DNA from: Bradyrhizobium sp. Rc3b | GTDB taxonomy: Bacteria; Pseudomonadota; Alphaproteobacteria; Rhizobiales; Xanthobacteraceae | Length of the DNA: 64,000 bases | Direction of reading: 5' to 3' | NCBI RefSeq assembly: GCF_900114915.1 | Contig: NZ_FOUS01000004.1 | Location: 372,001-436,000 of the forward strand | Shown here: piece after piece, positions 18,501-27,354 of the stretch | Numbering within the stretch: position 1 is the stretch's first letter | Layout of the letters: the number at the start of each line of letters is the position of its first letter | The notes under the pieces: model-generated | Databases searched by the model: none | Told to the model about the DNA's origin: nothing | The model's input: the letters and a program-made list of their open reading frames with translations, nothing else | Made by a program: the position numbers and the translations under genes

Positions 18501-19559
18501 GTGAGCGATCCCAAGGCCTCCCGCATGGTCTCGCCCGAGCGCCGCAGCGACGATGTCGGCGACACCGCGCTGCGCCCGCAGTCGCTGTCCGATTTCGTCG
18601 GCCAGCAGCAGGCGCGCAAGAACCTCTCGATCTTCATCGAGGCGGCGCGCAAGCGCGGCGAGGCGCTGGATCACGTGCTGTTCGTAGGTCCCCCCGGCCT
18701 CGGCAAGACCACGCTGGCGCAGATCGTGGCCAAGGAATTGGGCGTCGGCTTTCGCGCGACATCGGGTCCCGTGATCGCCAAGGCCGGCGATCTCGCAGCT
18801 CTCCTCACCAATCTCGAAGAGCGCGACGTACTCTTCATCGACGAGATCCATCGTCTTAGCCCGGCGGTGGAAGAGGTGCTCTATCCCGCGATGGAGGACT
18901 TTCAGCTCGACCTCATCATCGGCGAGGGCCCGGCGGCGCGCTCGGTGAAGATCGAGCTGTCGAAATTCACCCTCGTCGGCGCCACCACGCGTGCCGGCCT
19001 GCTCACCAATCCCTTGCGCGATCGTTTCGGCATTCCGGTCCGGCTCAATTTCTACACGATCGAGGAGCTCGAAAGCATCGTCAGCCGCGGCGCGCGCGTG
19101 CTCAATGTCGGCATGAGCGCGGATGGCGCCAACGAAATCGCCCGCCGCGCCCGCGGCACGCCGCGTATCGCCGGCCGCCTGCTCCGCCGCGTGCGCGATT
19201 TCGCCTCGGCGGCCGATGCCGACAAGATCGACCGCAAGATCGCCGACCACGCCCTGAGCGCGCTCGAGGTCGATGCCGCGGGCCTCGACGCGATGGACCG
19301 TCGCTACCTCACGACCATCGCGATGAACTATGGCGGCGGCCCGGTTGGCGTCGAGACCATGGCCGCCGCGTTGTCCGAGCCGCGCGATGCGATCGAGGAC
19401 ATCATCGAGCCCTATCTGATCCAGTGCGGCTATCTCCAGCGCACCCCGCGCGGCCGTCTGCTCACCTCGCACGCCTTCCGTCATCTCGGCATCGCCGAGC
19501 CCTCGCGCGATGCGGCGGCACAATTCGGCCTGTTCGGCACGGACGAGAGCGACGACTGA
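18501..19559 (+). CDS. ruvB: Holliday junction branch-migration ATPase RuvB
   Basis: The 352-residue AAA+ helicase has the Walker [13 protein letters not shown], the Walker [10 protein letters not shown], sensor-1 [17 protein letters not shown] and the C-terminal winged helix ([20 protein letters not shown]). I start at GTG 18501 ([18 protein letters not shown]), which agrees with the family. The frame runs upstream to a GTG at 18450, but those 17 codons are encoded by the inserted palindromic repeat and should not be counted. It forms the RuvABC resolvasome with the two genes upstream. Confidence 0.96.
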   Translation: MSDPKASRMVSPERRSDDVGDTALRPQSLSDFVGQQQARKNLSIFIEAARKRGEALDHVLFVGPPGLGKTTLAQIVAKELGVGFRATSGPVIAKAGDLAALLTNLEERDVLFIDEIHRLSPAVEEVLYPAMEDFQLDLIIGEGPAARSVKIELSKFTLVGATTRAGLLTNPLRDRFGIPVRLNFYTIEELESIVSRGARVLNVGMSADGANEIARRARGTPRIAGRLLRRVRDFASAADADKIDRKIADHALSALEVDAAGLDAMDRRYLTTIAMNYGGGPVGVETMAAALSEPRDAIEDIIEPYLIQCGYLQRTPRGRLLTSHAFRHLGIAEPSRDAAAQFGLFGTDESDD

Positions 19560-19688
19560 GCTGCGCCAATGCAGCGCGCTCCTTCTGTCATGAATTTCTG
19601 GTAATCTCGTGCAGACGGTCTGCATGAACGCACCCCAATTCCGCTCCAATCAGACCGCATCAACAAGGCGCATCTCGATCGGGCTTCC

Positions 19689-20609
19689 ATGATTACGCGC
19701 CGTCATTTCATCCGTTCCATCGGCGGTCTGTCCGCCCTCGGCATCTCGACCGCCGCCTACGGCGTCGGCGTCGAGCCGGTGCTGCGGCTTCGCGTCACCC
19801 GCTATCATCCGAAGCCGCGGCAATGGCCGGCGGATTTTTCGCTGAAGATCGCGGCCATCGCCGACATCCACGCCTGCGATCCCTGGATGTCGCTGGAGCG
19901 GATCGAGGGCATCGTCGACCGTGCCAATGCGCTGAAGCCTGATATCATCGTGCTGCTCGGCGACTATGTCGCCGGCCTTCACCACGTCACGCGCCTCATC
20001 TCGTCGCGCGAATGGGCGAGGGTGCTGGCCGGACTCAAGGCACCGCTCGGCGTCCATGCCGTCATGGGCAATCACGATTATTGGGACGACAGGACCGTGC
20101 AGCAGGCGGGGCACGGACCGACCATCGCGCATCGGGCGCTGGAGGCGGCCGGCATCCCCGTCTACGAGAACGACGTCGTGCGCCTCACCAAGGACGGCCG
20201 TCCGTTCTGGCTCGCCGGGCTCGGCGATCAGCTGGCCTACTACCCCTCAAAGCGCTATGGCCGCGCGCATCGGCTCGGCGCCGACGATCTCGCCGGCACG
20301 CTGGCGAAGGTCACCGACGATGCGCCGGTCATCCTGCTCGCGCACGAGCCCAACATCGCGCCGCTCGTACCCGGGCGCGTCGCGCTGCAACTGTCCGGCC
20401 ATACCCATGGCGGCCAGGTTCGTCTGCTCGGCTGGTCACCGGCGGTTTCGCCCAAGAACGGCGTGCGCCTCGCTTATGGCCACTTCCGCCTCAAATGCGA
20501 CCTCATTGTCTCCGGCGGCCTCGGTTGCAGCATCATGCCGGTCCGTGTCGGTGTGCCGCCCGAGATCGTCGAGGTGACGCTGGGAAGGACAGGGCTCGCT
20601 GTGTCCTAG
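19689..20609 (+). CDS. Tat-exported calcineurin-like metallophosphoesterase (YkuE-like)
   Basis: The 306-residue protein starts with a twin-arginine signal (ITRRHFIRSIGGLSALG). The metal-binding motifs are IADIHACDPWM, LLGDYVAG, VMGNHDYWDD, LLAHEPNI and LSGHTHGGQVRL, a complete set for a two-metal phosphoesterase. It resembles B. subtilis YkuE and other periplasmic phosphoesterases; the substrate is unknown. It lies 129 bp after ruvB and 68 bp before the thioesterase gene, on the same strand. Confidence 0.9.
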   Translation: MITRRHFIRSIGGLSALGISTAAYGVGVEPVLRLRVTRYHPKPRQWPADFSLKIAAIADIHACDPWMSLERIEGIVDRANALKPDIIVLLGDYVAGLHHVTRLISSREWARVLAGLKAPLGVHAVMGNHDYWDDRTVQQAGHGPTIAHRALEAAGIPVYENDVVRLTKDGRPFWLAGLGDQLAYYPSKRYGRAHRLGADDLAGTLAKVTDDAPVILLAHEPNIAPLVPGRVALQLSGHTHGGQVRLLGWSPAVSPKNGVRLAYGHFRLKCDLIVSGGLGCSIMPVRVGVPPEIVEVTLGRTGLAVS

Positions 20610-20677
20610 CAACGCTTGCGCGTCCGGCCGTTTTTGCGCAAAACGGACCTATAGCGACAAGCGAAGAGGCTCGCGAC

Positions 20678-21127
20678 GTGACAGCTCATCTCGACGGCGA
20701 GATCCGCGACGGCCGCCACCACATGCAGGTCCGCGTCTATTACGAGGACACGGACTTCTCCGGCATCGTCTATCACGCCAATTATCTGCGCTACATGGAG
20801 CGCGGCCGCACCAATCACCTCCGGCTGATGGGTGCCGAGCAGCAGGCGCTGTTCGATCAGGTGGAGACGGAAGGCGCGGGCTTCGCCTTCGTCGTGCGCT
20901 CGATGCATCTGGATTTCCTGAAACCCGCGCGGATGGACGACGTGCTCGATGTCGTGACCTGGCCGGTCGCGGTGAAGGGAGCCTCGATCATGCTGGCGCA
21001 GGAAGTGCGTCGCGGCGGGGAAGTTCTGGTGAAGGCCGAGGTCCGCGTCGCCTTCATCAGCGGCGGCCGCGCGCAGCCGATCCCGAAATCGATCCGCGCG
21101 TTGATGAAGGCCGATCTGATTTCGTGA
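20678..21127 (+). CDS. ybgC: YbgC-type acyl-CoA thioesterase (Tol-Pal associated)
   Basis: The 149-residue hot-dog protein has the catalytic stretch VYYEDTDFSGIVYHANYLRY and the mid region SMHLDFLKPARMDDVLDV. The start is a GTG at 20678 (MTAHLDGEIRDGRHHMQVRV). YbgC enzymes hydrolyse acyl-CoA or acyl-ACP thioesters and are usually encoded directly before tolQ-tolR-tolA-tolB-pal. Here the next gene is a DUF1348 protein, so the Tol genes are not adjacent downstream in this window. Confidence 0.9.
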   Translation: MTAHLDGEIRDGRHHMQVRVYYEDTDFSGIVYHANYLRYMERGRTNHLRLMGAEQQALFDQVETEGAGFAFVVRSMHLDFLKPARMDDVLDVVTWPVAVKGASIMLAQEVRRGGEVLVKAEVRVAFISGGRAQPIPKSIRALMKADLIS

Positions 21128-21220
21128 TCGCCCGATAAGTGATCGCCCGATTTGTGATGGCCTATCGACTCCAGCAGTTGGGGCGATAGATTGCGGCCCC
21201 GACCAACCGATGAGGCCATC

Positions 21221-21688
21221 ATGTCGCGCCCGCCGCTTCCGCCCTTCACCCGTGAGACCGCCGCGCAAAAGGCCCGCATGGCCGAGGACGCCTGGAATTC
21301 ACGCGACCCGGTGCGCGTCTCGCTCGCCTATACCGAGGACAGCCGCTGGCGCAATCGCTCCGAGGTCTTTCAGGGCCGCGAGGCCATCGTCGCCTTCCTC
21401 ACCCGCAAATGGGAGAAGGAGCTGGACTACCGCCTGATCAAGGACCTCTGGGCCTTCGACGAGAACCGCATTGCCGTGCGCTTCCAGTACGAATGGCACG
21501 ACGCGGGCGGACAGTGGTATCGCTCCTACGGCAACGAGCAGTGGGAGTTCGACGAGCACGGCTTGATGAAGCGGCGCGAGGCGTCGATCAATGATATCGC
21601 GATTGCGGAGAAGGATCGCCGGTTTCACTGGACCGCGCCCGGGCCGCGACCCGCGGATGTGCCGGGGCTGGGGACGGATCCCTTCTGA
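21221..21688 (+). CDS. DUF1348 / nuclear transport factor 2-like protein
   Basis: The 155-residue protein belongs to the SnoaL/NTF2-like cone fold: [20 protein letters not shown], then [20 protein letters not shown] and [20 protein letters not shown]. The C-terminal [15 protein letters not shown] is characteristic of DUF1348. No enzymatic role is established. I chose the ATG at 21221; a TTG ten codons upstream is possible but lacks a better ribosome site. Confidence 0.85.
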   Translation: MSRPPLPPFTRETAAQKARMAEDAWNSRDPVRVSLAYTEDSRWRNRSEVFQGREAIVAFLTRKWEKELDYRLIKDLWAFDENRIAVRFQYEWHDAGGQWYRSYGNEQWEFDEHGLMKRREASINDIAIAEKDRRFHWTAPGPRPADVPGLGTDPF

Positions 21689-21798
21689 TGTTCGCGAGAT
21701 AGCGCGGCGGGCGCGCTGCACCCTCTCCCCTATGGGAGACGGTGGCTCGCCGCATGGCGGCGATACGGTGAGGGGTCTTTCTCAGCGAGTCCGGAATC

Positions 21799-21887
21799 GT
21801 AGGGTGGGCAAAGGCGCACTTGCGCCGTGCCCACGTCGTCTCGCCAAACAGGCAGGACGTGGGCACGCTTCGCTTTGCCCACCCTAC
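21799..21887. repeat. GTAGGGTGGGCA palindromic repeat, second copy (family R2)
   Basis: The ends GTAGGGTGGGCAAAGGCGCA and GCTTTGCCCACCCTAC match the ruvA-ruvB element, and the centre has CGTGCCCACG and CGTGGGCACG. It lies within a repeat-only region (21689-22091) and is preceded at 21719-21778 by half of a CCCTCTCCCC-type element. No coding sequence is present here. Confidence 0.8.
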
Positions 21888-21918
21888 CGCACTGAGTTTA
21901 TCGAAGCCGGTGCTGCTT

Positions 21919-22063
21919 CACCCTCTCCCCTTGTGGGAGAGGGTGGCTCGCCGCGCAGCGGCGAGACGGGTGAGGGGTATCTCTCCGCTCGTGAACATCT
22001 TGCTTGTGGAGAGATACCCCTCATCCGGCGCTTCGCGCCACCTTCTCCCACAAGGGGAGAAGG
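21919..22063. repeat. CACCCTCTCCCC...GGGGAGAAGG inverted repeat (family R1-like)
   Basis: The left end CACCCTCTCCCCTTGTGGGA is mirrored by TCTCCCACAAGGGGAGAAGG at the right end. The centre holds GGGGTATCTCTCC and GGAGAGATACCCC, a perfect 13-base inverted pair. A partial version is at 21719-21778. It ends 28 bp from the convergent glutamine amidotransferase stop and may block read-through between the two strands. Confidence 0.8.
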
Positions 22064-22091
22064 GAAGAATCTACGTGGCGACGATTGCGAA

Positions 22092-22799
22092 CTACGTGCG
22101 CCTTGCCAGAAACCGCGTAATCGCCCCACCGAGCTTCGCATTGTCCATCGGCTCGGCCAGCGATGCTCTTGCCGTCGCCACCACGTCATCCGGCGCCTTG
22201 CCGTCGCGCAGATCGCAGCACACTTGCGCAGACGCCACGTCGAACTCCGGGTGCGGCTGCACGGTCAGCGTGGTGCCATTGGCGTAGAGCAGGCCGGCAT
22301 GCGGGGTGAACTCCGACGACAGGATCGTGAGCGCGTCGTTGGGTGGCTCGATCACCTGGTCCTGGTGCGAGGCGGCGATGGCGACGGCTTCGCCCTCGAC
22401 GACGCCGTTCTCCGGCAGCACCCGATAGACATGCCGGCCGATGCCCCAGCCCTTCTCGGATTTGCGCACGGTGCCGCCGAGCGCCTGCGCGATCAGCTGA
22501 TGGCCGAAGCAGATGCCGACCATCGGCGTCTTGTTGGCGTAAGCGGTGCGGACGAAATCTTCCAGCGGCGCGATCCAGTCGAGCCCGTCATAGACGCCGG
22601 CCGCCGCGCCGGTGATCAGCACGGCCTCGAGCTTGCCCGGATCAGGAAGCGCGTCGCCATTCGGGATGCTGACGACGTCCACCGTAGCCGTCGGGTCCTC
22701 GGTGCGGACCATGCGTTCGAACATGTCCGGGAACGAGCCGTGCTGCTCCCGATATTTTTGCGGGACCTGTCCGGTCTCGATGATGGTGATGCGTGCCAT
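22092..22799 (-). CDS. Stand-alone class I glutamine amidotransferase-like protein
   Basis: The 235-residue protein carries the triad of class I amidotransferases: the nucleophile elbow GICFGHQLIAQALGG and the HPEFD His-Glu pair near residue 190. There is no synthase domain attached. Relatives include YfeJ-like and gamma-glutamyl hydrolase-like proteins; substrate unknown. The start MARITIIETGQVPQKY fits the family. It lies 23 bp behind the LysR gene on the same strand, so regulator and hydrolase share a transcript that diverges from the carbamoylase operon. Confidence 0.85.
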   Translation of the reverse strand: MARITIIETGQVPQKYREQHGSFPDMFERMVRTEDPTATVDVVSIPNGDALPDPGKLEAVLITGAAAGVYDGLDWIAPLEDFVRTAYANKTPMVGICFGHQLIAQALGGTVRKSEKGWGIGRHVYRVLPENGVVEGEAVAIAASHQDQVIEPPNDALTILSSEFTPHAGLLYANGTTLTVQPHPEFDVASAQVCCDLRDGKAPDDVVATARASLAEPMDNAKLGGAITRFLARRT

Positions 22800-22822
22800 G
22801 TGCCCCCGGAAGGTTGCGAAGC

Positions 22823-23749
22823 TCAGTCGCTTTCTGCCTGATATTGCTGGTGTGACGCTGTACGCTCCAGCAGTGCGCTTTCCTTGCGGACCTCGTTGAG
22901 AAAGGCCTTGGCGAGGCGCGACAGCGGCTCGGCCTCCGACCATAGCATATAGGCGACCGCGTGCGTCGTCGGCGTGAACGGGCGGACGACGAGGCCGCTG
23001 CCGCCGTTCTGCCGCGGCGAGTAGGGATCGACCACGGCGGCGCCGACGCCGGCGGCAGCCAGCACGCAGGCCGTGTTGCAGTAGCGCACCTCGACGGTCG
23101 GCTGAAACGGCGCGCCGGCGCGGGCAAAACTGTCGCGCACGGCTTCACCCAGCCGCGTGCCGCGTTCGAGCCCGATGAAAGGCAGGCCGGACAGATCCGA
23201 AGCCGAGATCACGGGTCTGTCGGCGAGCGGGTGCTGCGGCGGCAATACGCATACCATCTCGCCGGTATGCACCACCTCATGCGCGATGCCGGGATGATGC
23301 GTCAGCCCGAGCGCGAAGCCGAGCTCGGCGACGCGGCTGAGCACGCCCTCGATGATGCCCTCGTAGCGGCGCACGTCGAAGAACACGCGCGTTTCCGGGC
23401 GTCGTCGCAGGAATCCCGACAGCGCTGAGGGAATGATGCTGTAGGCGAGCGGCGGCGTCGCCACGATGGCAAGATGCCCGGAGCGGTTCTCGCGCAGATC
23501 GCGCACGCGGTTCTCGAGTTTCGCGTGCAGCGCGAAGATCGCCTCGCTCTCCTTGTACAGCGCCATCGCTTCCGCGGTCGGAAACAGCCGGTTGTTGACG
23601 CGCTCGAACAAGGCGAAGCCCGCCTGCGCCTCCATCGTCTTGAGCGCATTACTGACTGCGGGTTGCGACAGCGCCAGCTCGTCCGCGGCGGCGACCGTGG
23701 TGCGATGGCGGATGACGGCGCGCAGGATTTCGAGCTGACGCAGGTTCAT
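22823..23749 (-). CDS. LysR-family transcriptional regulator of the carbamoylase/ABC operon
   Basis: The 308-residue protein starts MNLRQLEILRAVIRHRTTVA. The winged helix is residues 1-60 with recognition helix LSQPAVSNALKTMEAQAGFA, followed by a LysR substrate-binding domain (SGHLAIVATPPLAYSIIPSA). The frame is open 43 codons upstream, but the family start is clear. It diverges from the N-carbamoyl-D-amino-acid hydrolase operon across 151 bp, the normal LysR arrangement. An effector such as a ureido acid or hydantoin is inferred from context only. Confidence 0.9.
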   Translation of the reverse strand: MNLRQLEILRAVIRHRTTVAAADELALSQPAVSNALKTMEAQAGFALFERVNNRLFPTAEAMALYKESEAIFALHAKLENRVRDLRENRSGHLAIVATPPLAYSIIPSALSGFLRRRPETRVFFDVRRYEGIIEGVLSRVAELGFALGLTHHPGIAHEVVHTGEMVCVLPPQHPLADRPVISASDLSGLPFIGLERGTRLGEAVRDSFARAGAPFQPTVEVRYCNTACVLAAAGVGAAVVDPYSPRQNGGSGLVVRPFTPTTHAVAYMLWSEAEPLSRLAKAFLNEVRKESALLERTASHQQYQAESD

Positions 23750-23900
23750 ATCACTGCCGATTATACTCAGGGCCAAAACATCATAGCAGAACGAATTGAT
23801 TTTGCAGCCCCGCTCGCCCGTAATGGCAGCGGATTTGCACGTCGCATCAAAGGGTTCATTCGCCCATTGAGGCAGCACTGCGCACAGATTGGAGGCAAAC

Positions 23901-24857
23901 TTGGTTCGTGTCCTTCGCGCCGCCGCAGCTCAAATGGGGCCGACGCAAAAAGCCGATACGCGCGAGCATACGCTGTCGCGGATGCTTGCATTGCTGGAGG
24001 AGGCGGCCGGCCGCGGCGCGAGCCTCGTGGTGTTCCCCGAGCTTGCCTTCACCACCTTCTTCCCGCGCTGGCTGCTCGAAGGCGAGGCGCTCGACCGCTA
24101 TTTCGAGCGCGGAATGCCGAACCCTGCGGTGGCAAAATTGTTCGATCGTGCGCGGGCGCTGCGCGTCGGCTTCTATGTCGGTTATGCCGAGCAAACCGCG
24201 GACGGCCGCCGCTACAATTGCGCGATCCTGGTCGATCGCGACGGCGAGATCTTGGGCCGCTATCGCAAGGTTCACCTGCCGGGTTCGGTGGAGCCGCGGC
24301 CGGGCGCACGCTACCAGCAGCTCGAGAAACGTTATTTCGAATATGGCGATCTCGGCTTTCCCGCTTTCCGCGCCGGATCGGCCTGGGCCCACGCCATCAT
24401 GGGCATGATGATCTGCAACGATCGGCGCTGGCCGGAATCCTGGCGCGTGCTCGGTCTGCAGGGCGTCGAACTCGTCTGCATCGGCTACAATTCGGCGGCC
24501 TACGATCCCAATGGCGGCACCACCGAAGACGGCGCCTTGCGCACCTTCCACTCGACTTTGGTGACGCAGGCCAACGCCTACATGAACGCGACCTGGGCGA
24601 TCTCGGTGGCGAAGGCGGGCGAGGAGGACGGCTCCGGGCTGATCGGCGGCTCCTGCATCGTCGATCCCAATGGGCGTATCGTCGCGCAGACGCAGACGCT
24701 CGCCGATGAAGTGATCGTCGCCGACATCGATCTCGATCTGTGCCGCCAGGGCAAGGACAAGATGTTCAACTTCGCCGCTCACCGGCGGCCGGAGCAATAC
24801 AGGGTGATCACTGAACGTGCCGGCGTCATCGAGCCGGCCGTTCTCGACGCGGATTGA
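23901..24857 (+). CDS. N-carbamoyl-D-amino-acid hydrolase (nitrilase superfamily)
   Basis: The 318-residue enzyme hydrolyses N-carbamoyl amino acids to amino acid, CO2 and ammonia in the cytoplasm. The Glu-Lys-Cys triad falls at E47 (FPELAFTTFFPR), K123 (GRYRKVHLPG) and C172 (MMICNDRRWPESWR), close to the known D-carbamoylase positions. The motif LEKRYFEYGDLGFP and the C-terminal RQGKDKMFNFAAHRRPEQY match the Agrobacterium enzyme family strongly. I start at TTG 23901 because GGAGG lies 5 bases upstream. It heads an operon with an ABC importer, a NodB-fold hydrolase and a racemase. Confidence 0.9.
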   Translation: MVRVLRAAAAQMGPTQKADTREHTLSRMLALLEEAAGRGASLVVFPELAFTTFFPRWLLEGEALDRYFERGMPNPAVAKLFDRARALRVGFYVGYAEQTADGRRYNCAILVDRDGEILGRYRKVHLPGSVEPRPGARYQQLEKRYFEYGDLGFPAFRAGSAWAHAIMGMMICNDRRWPESWRVLGLQGVELVCIGYNSAAYDPNGGTTEDGALRTFHSTLVTQANAYMNATWAISVAKAGEEDGSGLIGGSCIVDPNGRIVAQTQTLADEVIVADIDLDLCRQGKDKMFNFAAHRRPEQYRVITERAGVIEPAVLDAD

Positions 24858-24897
24858 TTTCAAACGGCCGGTCGCGGCGCCAGCCAAAGGAGCTGAC

Positions 24898-25725
24898 ATG
24901 ACACGCCTTTCGCATTTCCTCGCCCTTGCAACCCTGGTTGCCGCGACGTCGGCACAGGCGGCCGAGCTTCCGGCGGAGATCAAGCAGGCGGGCACGCTGA
25001 AGCTCACGGTCAACTCCACCTACGCGCCGATGGAATACCGCGATCCCGCGACCAATGAGCTCGTCGGGCTCGACATCGATCTGGCCAACGAGCTCGCCAA
25101 GCGGCTCGGCGGCCTCAAGATCGTCTGGAGCGAGACGCCGTTCGCCGAGCTGATCCCTTCGCTCCAAACCAAGCGTGCCGATTTCATCATCTCCGGCATC
25201 TCGGACCGCGCCTCGCGGCGCGAGACCGCCGATTTCGTCGATTACCTCCAGACCGGCCCGCAGTTCTTCGTGATGGCGGACAATGCGGCCAAGGACGCGA
25301 CCGATCTCTGCGGCAAGAAGGTCGGCACCACCCGGAGCACCAGCTTCCCGGTCGAGATCGAGAAGTGGAGCAAGCAGAATTGCGAGCCGGCCGGCAAACC
25401 TGCCATCCAGTATGTCCCCGGCGAGAACTCGATCGACGTCCGCAACCAGCTCAAGCAAGGCCGCATCGACGCCGCCGTGCAGGGCAGCGAGACGCTGCCT
25501 TACGCGCAAACGCAGGAGCCCGGAAAATACCGCGTCGTCGGCGAGCCCTTCGCCAAAGGTTACCAAGGCATCATGTTCCGCAAGGACGATGCCGCCCTGC
25601 GCGAAGTCGTGACGGAGAAGCTCGCCGCCATGATCGCCGATGGCGCCTACAAGGCGGTTCTCGATAAATGGGGCTTGGGTGCGAACGCTGTCGCCCAGCC
25701 CATGCTCAACGCGGCGCCGCAATGA
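24898..25725 (+). CDS. Polar amino acid-type ABC transporter, periplasmic binding protein 1
   Basis: The 275-residue protein has a signal peptide ending SAQA-AELPAEIKQAG and a type II periplasmic binding fold: VNSTYAPMEYRDPATNELVG, DLANELAKRL, and RADFIISGISDRASRRETAD. An AAAGGAG ribosome site precedes the ATG. It is 40 bp after the carbamoylase and overlaps the permease gene (ATGA). The homologue at 27355-28170 shares the same plan, so the operon has two binding proteins for one permease/ATPase set. Confidence 0.9.
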   Translation: MTRLSHFLALATLVAATSAQAAELPAEIKQAGTLKLTVNSTYAPMEYRDPATNELVGLDIDLANELAKRLGGLKIVWSETPFAELIPSLQTKRADFIISGISDRASRRETADFVDYLQTGPQFFVMADNAAKDATDLCGKKVGTTRSTSFPVEIEKWSKQNCEPAGKPAIQYVPGENSIDVRNQLKQGRIDAAVQGSETLPYAQTQEPGKYRVVGEPFAKGYQGIMFRKDDAALREVVTEKLAAMIADGAYKAVLDKWGLGANAVAQPMLNAAPQ

Positions 25726-26579
25726 AGCCGGCGCCGGCACTCGCGGAAGGTTTCCCCGATCTGTCGGGGATGAGGATCGCGCGCGAGCCGCACTGGTTTC
25801 GCTGGCTCAGCGCCGCGCTGATCATTCTGGTGCTCGCGGCCATTGCGCGCGCGTTTGCGAACGGGCAGATCGAATGGTCCTATGTCAGCCGCTTCCTGAC
25901 CGCAAAAGTCATCCTCGAAGGCATCGTCAACACCATGGTGATGGCGGTGCTGGCGATGGCGCTCGGCATCGTGCTCGGCATCGTCGTCGCGATCATGCGG
26001 CTGTCGCCCAATCCGGTGCTGAAGACGGTCGCCGCCGGCTACACCTGGCTGTTCCGCGGCACGCCGCTGATCCTGCAACTCTTGCTGTGGTTCAACCTCG
26101 CGCTGGTGTTTCCAACCATCGGCATTCCCGGCCTGTGGAGCGCGCGCGCCGTCGACGTCATGACGCCCTTCCTTGCCGCGCTGCTCGGGCTCGGCATCAA
26201 CCAGGGCGCCTACACGTCCGAGGTGATGCGCGCGGGAATGTTGTCGGTCGACATCGGGCAGTATGAGGCGGCGCAGGCGATCGGCATGGGACGGCTGCGC
26301 GCGCTGCGCCGGATCGTGCTGCCGCAGGCGATGCGCGTGGTGATCCCGCCGCTTGGCAACGAGTTCATCGGCATGGTGAAGGCGACCTCGCTTGCGAGCG
26401 TCATCCAGTATCCGGAACTGCTGCACAACGCCGAGAACATCTATTACGCCAATTCCCGCGTGATCGAGCTCTTGATTGTCGCCGGGCTCTGGTACCTGCT
26501 CGTGGTCTCGATCCTGACGCCGCTCCAGATGCTGCTCGAACGCCGTTTTGCGCGCGGCACATTGCGGCTCGCGCGATGA
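25722..26579 (+). CDS. Polar amino acid-type ABC transporter permease
   Basis: This 285-residue membrane protein has an N-terminal cytoplasmic tail, then about five helices beginning [20 protein letters not shown]. The HisMQ-type features are [33 protein letters not shown] and the EAA loop [21 protein letters not shown]. It starts inside the stop of binding protein 1 and its own stop overlaps the ATPase start, so the genes are tightly coupled. With only one permease gene it probably works as a homodimer. Confidence 0.92.
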   Translation: MKPAPALAEGFPDLSGMRIAREPHWFRWLSAALIILVLAAIARAFANGQIEWSYVSRFLTAKVILEGIVNTMVMAVLAMALGIVLGIVVAIMRLSPNPVLKTVAAGYTWLFRGTPLILQLLLWFNLALVFPTIGIPGLWSARAVDVMTPFLAALLGLGINQGAYTSEVMRAGMLSVDIGQYEAAQAIGMGRLRALRRIVLPQAMRVVIPPLGNEFIGMVKATSLASVIQYPELLHNAENIYYANSRVIELLIVAGLWYLLVVSILTPLQMLLERRFARGTLRLAR

Positions 26580-27340
26580 CAAAGCCCCTCGTCGCGATCC
26601 GCTCCGTCGCCAAGAATTTTGGCGAATTCCAGGCTCTCAAAAGCGTCTCGCTCGACGTCTGGCCCGGCGAGGTGATGTGCCTGATCGGCGCCTCCGGCTC
26701 GGGCAAGACCACGCTGCTCCGCTGCATCAACCAGCTGGCCACGATCGATGCCGGCGGCATCTGGCTCGACGGCGAACTGCTCGGGGTGCGCCAGCAAAGC
26801 GGACGGCTGCATCGGCTCACCGAGCGCGAGATCGGGCGGCAGCGGCTGAAGACCGGCATGGTGTTCCAGCGCTTCAATTTGTTTCCGCACAAGACGGCGC
26901 TGGAGAACATCACCGAAGGCCCGCTCCAGGTGCAGGGCCGCAAGCTAGATGAGGTACGCACTGAAGCGCTCGAGCTGCTGCGCCGCGTCGGATTGTCTGC
27001 GAAGGCGGACTGGTATCCCGCCCAGCTTTCGGGCGGCCAGCAGCAGCGCGTCGCCATTGCCCGCGCGCTGGCGATGAAGCCGATGCTGATGCTGTTCGAC
27101 GAGCCGACCAGCGCGCTCGATCCCGAGCTTGTCGGCGAGGTGCTTGCCGTCATGAAGGAGCTGGCGCGGAGCGGCATGACCATGATGGTGGTGACGCACG
27201 AGCTCGGCTTCGCGCGCGAGGTCGCCGACCGCGTCGTCTACATGGACCAGGGCGCGATCGTCGAACAGGGCCGCGCATCGGACGTGTTGGGCGCCCCGCG
27301 CGAGGAGCGCACCAAGGCATTTCTTTCGGCTGTGATCTGA
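26576..27340 (+). CDS. Polar amino acid-type ABC transporter ATPase
   Basis: The 254-residue ATPase has Walker [15 protein letters not shown]-loop [14 protein letters not shown], signature [15 protein letters not shown], Walker [14 protein letters not shown] and the switch His in VVTHELGFA. It is the GlnQ/HisP type. There is an insertion after strand 3 ([18 protein letters not shown]) seen in some rhizobial members. It energises uptake through the adjoining permease; the second binding protein follows 14 bp later. Confidence 0.95.
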   Translation: MTKPLVAIRSVAKNFGEFQALKSVSLDVWPGEVMCLIGASGSGKTTLLRCINQLATIDAGGIWLDGELLGVRQQSGRLHRLTEREIGRQRLKTGMVFQRFNLFPHKTALENITEGPLQVQGRKLDEVRTEALELLRRVGLSAKADWYPAQLSGGQQQRVAIARALAMKPMLMLFDEPTSALDPELVGEVLAVMKELARSGMTMMVVTHELGFAREVADRVVYMDQGAIVEQGRASDVLGAPREERTKAFLSAVI

Positions 27341-27354
27341 ACGGGAGCGTGTTG

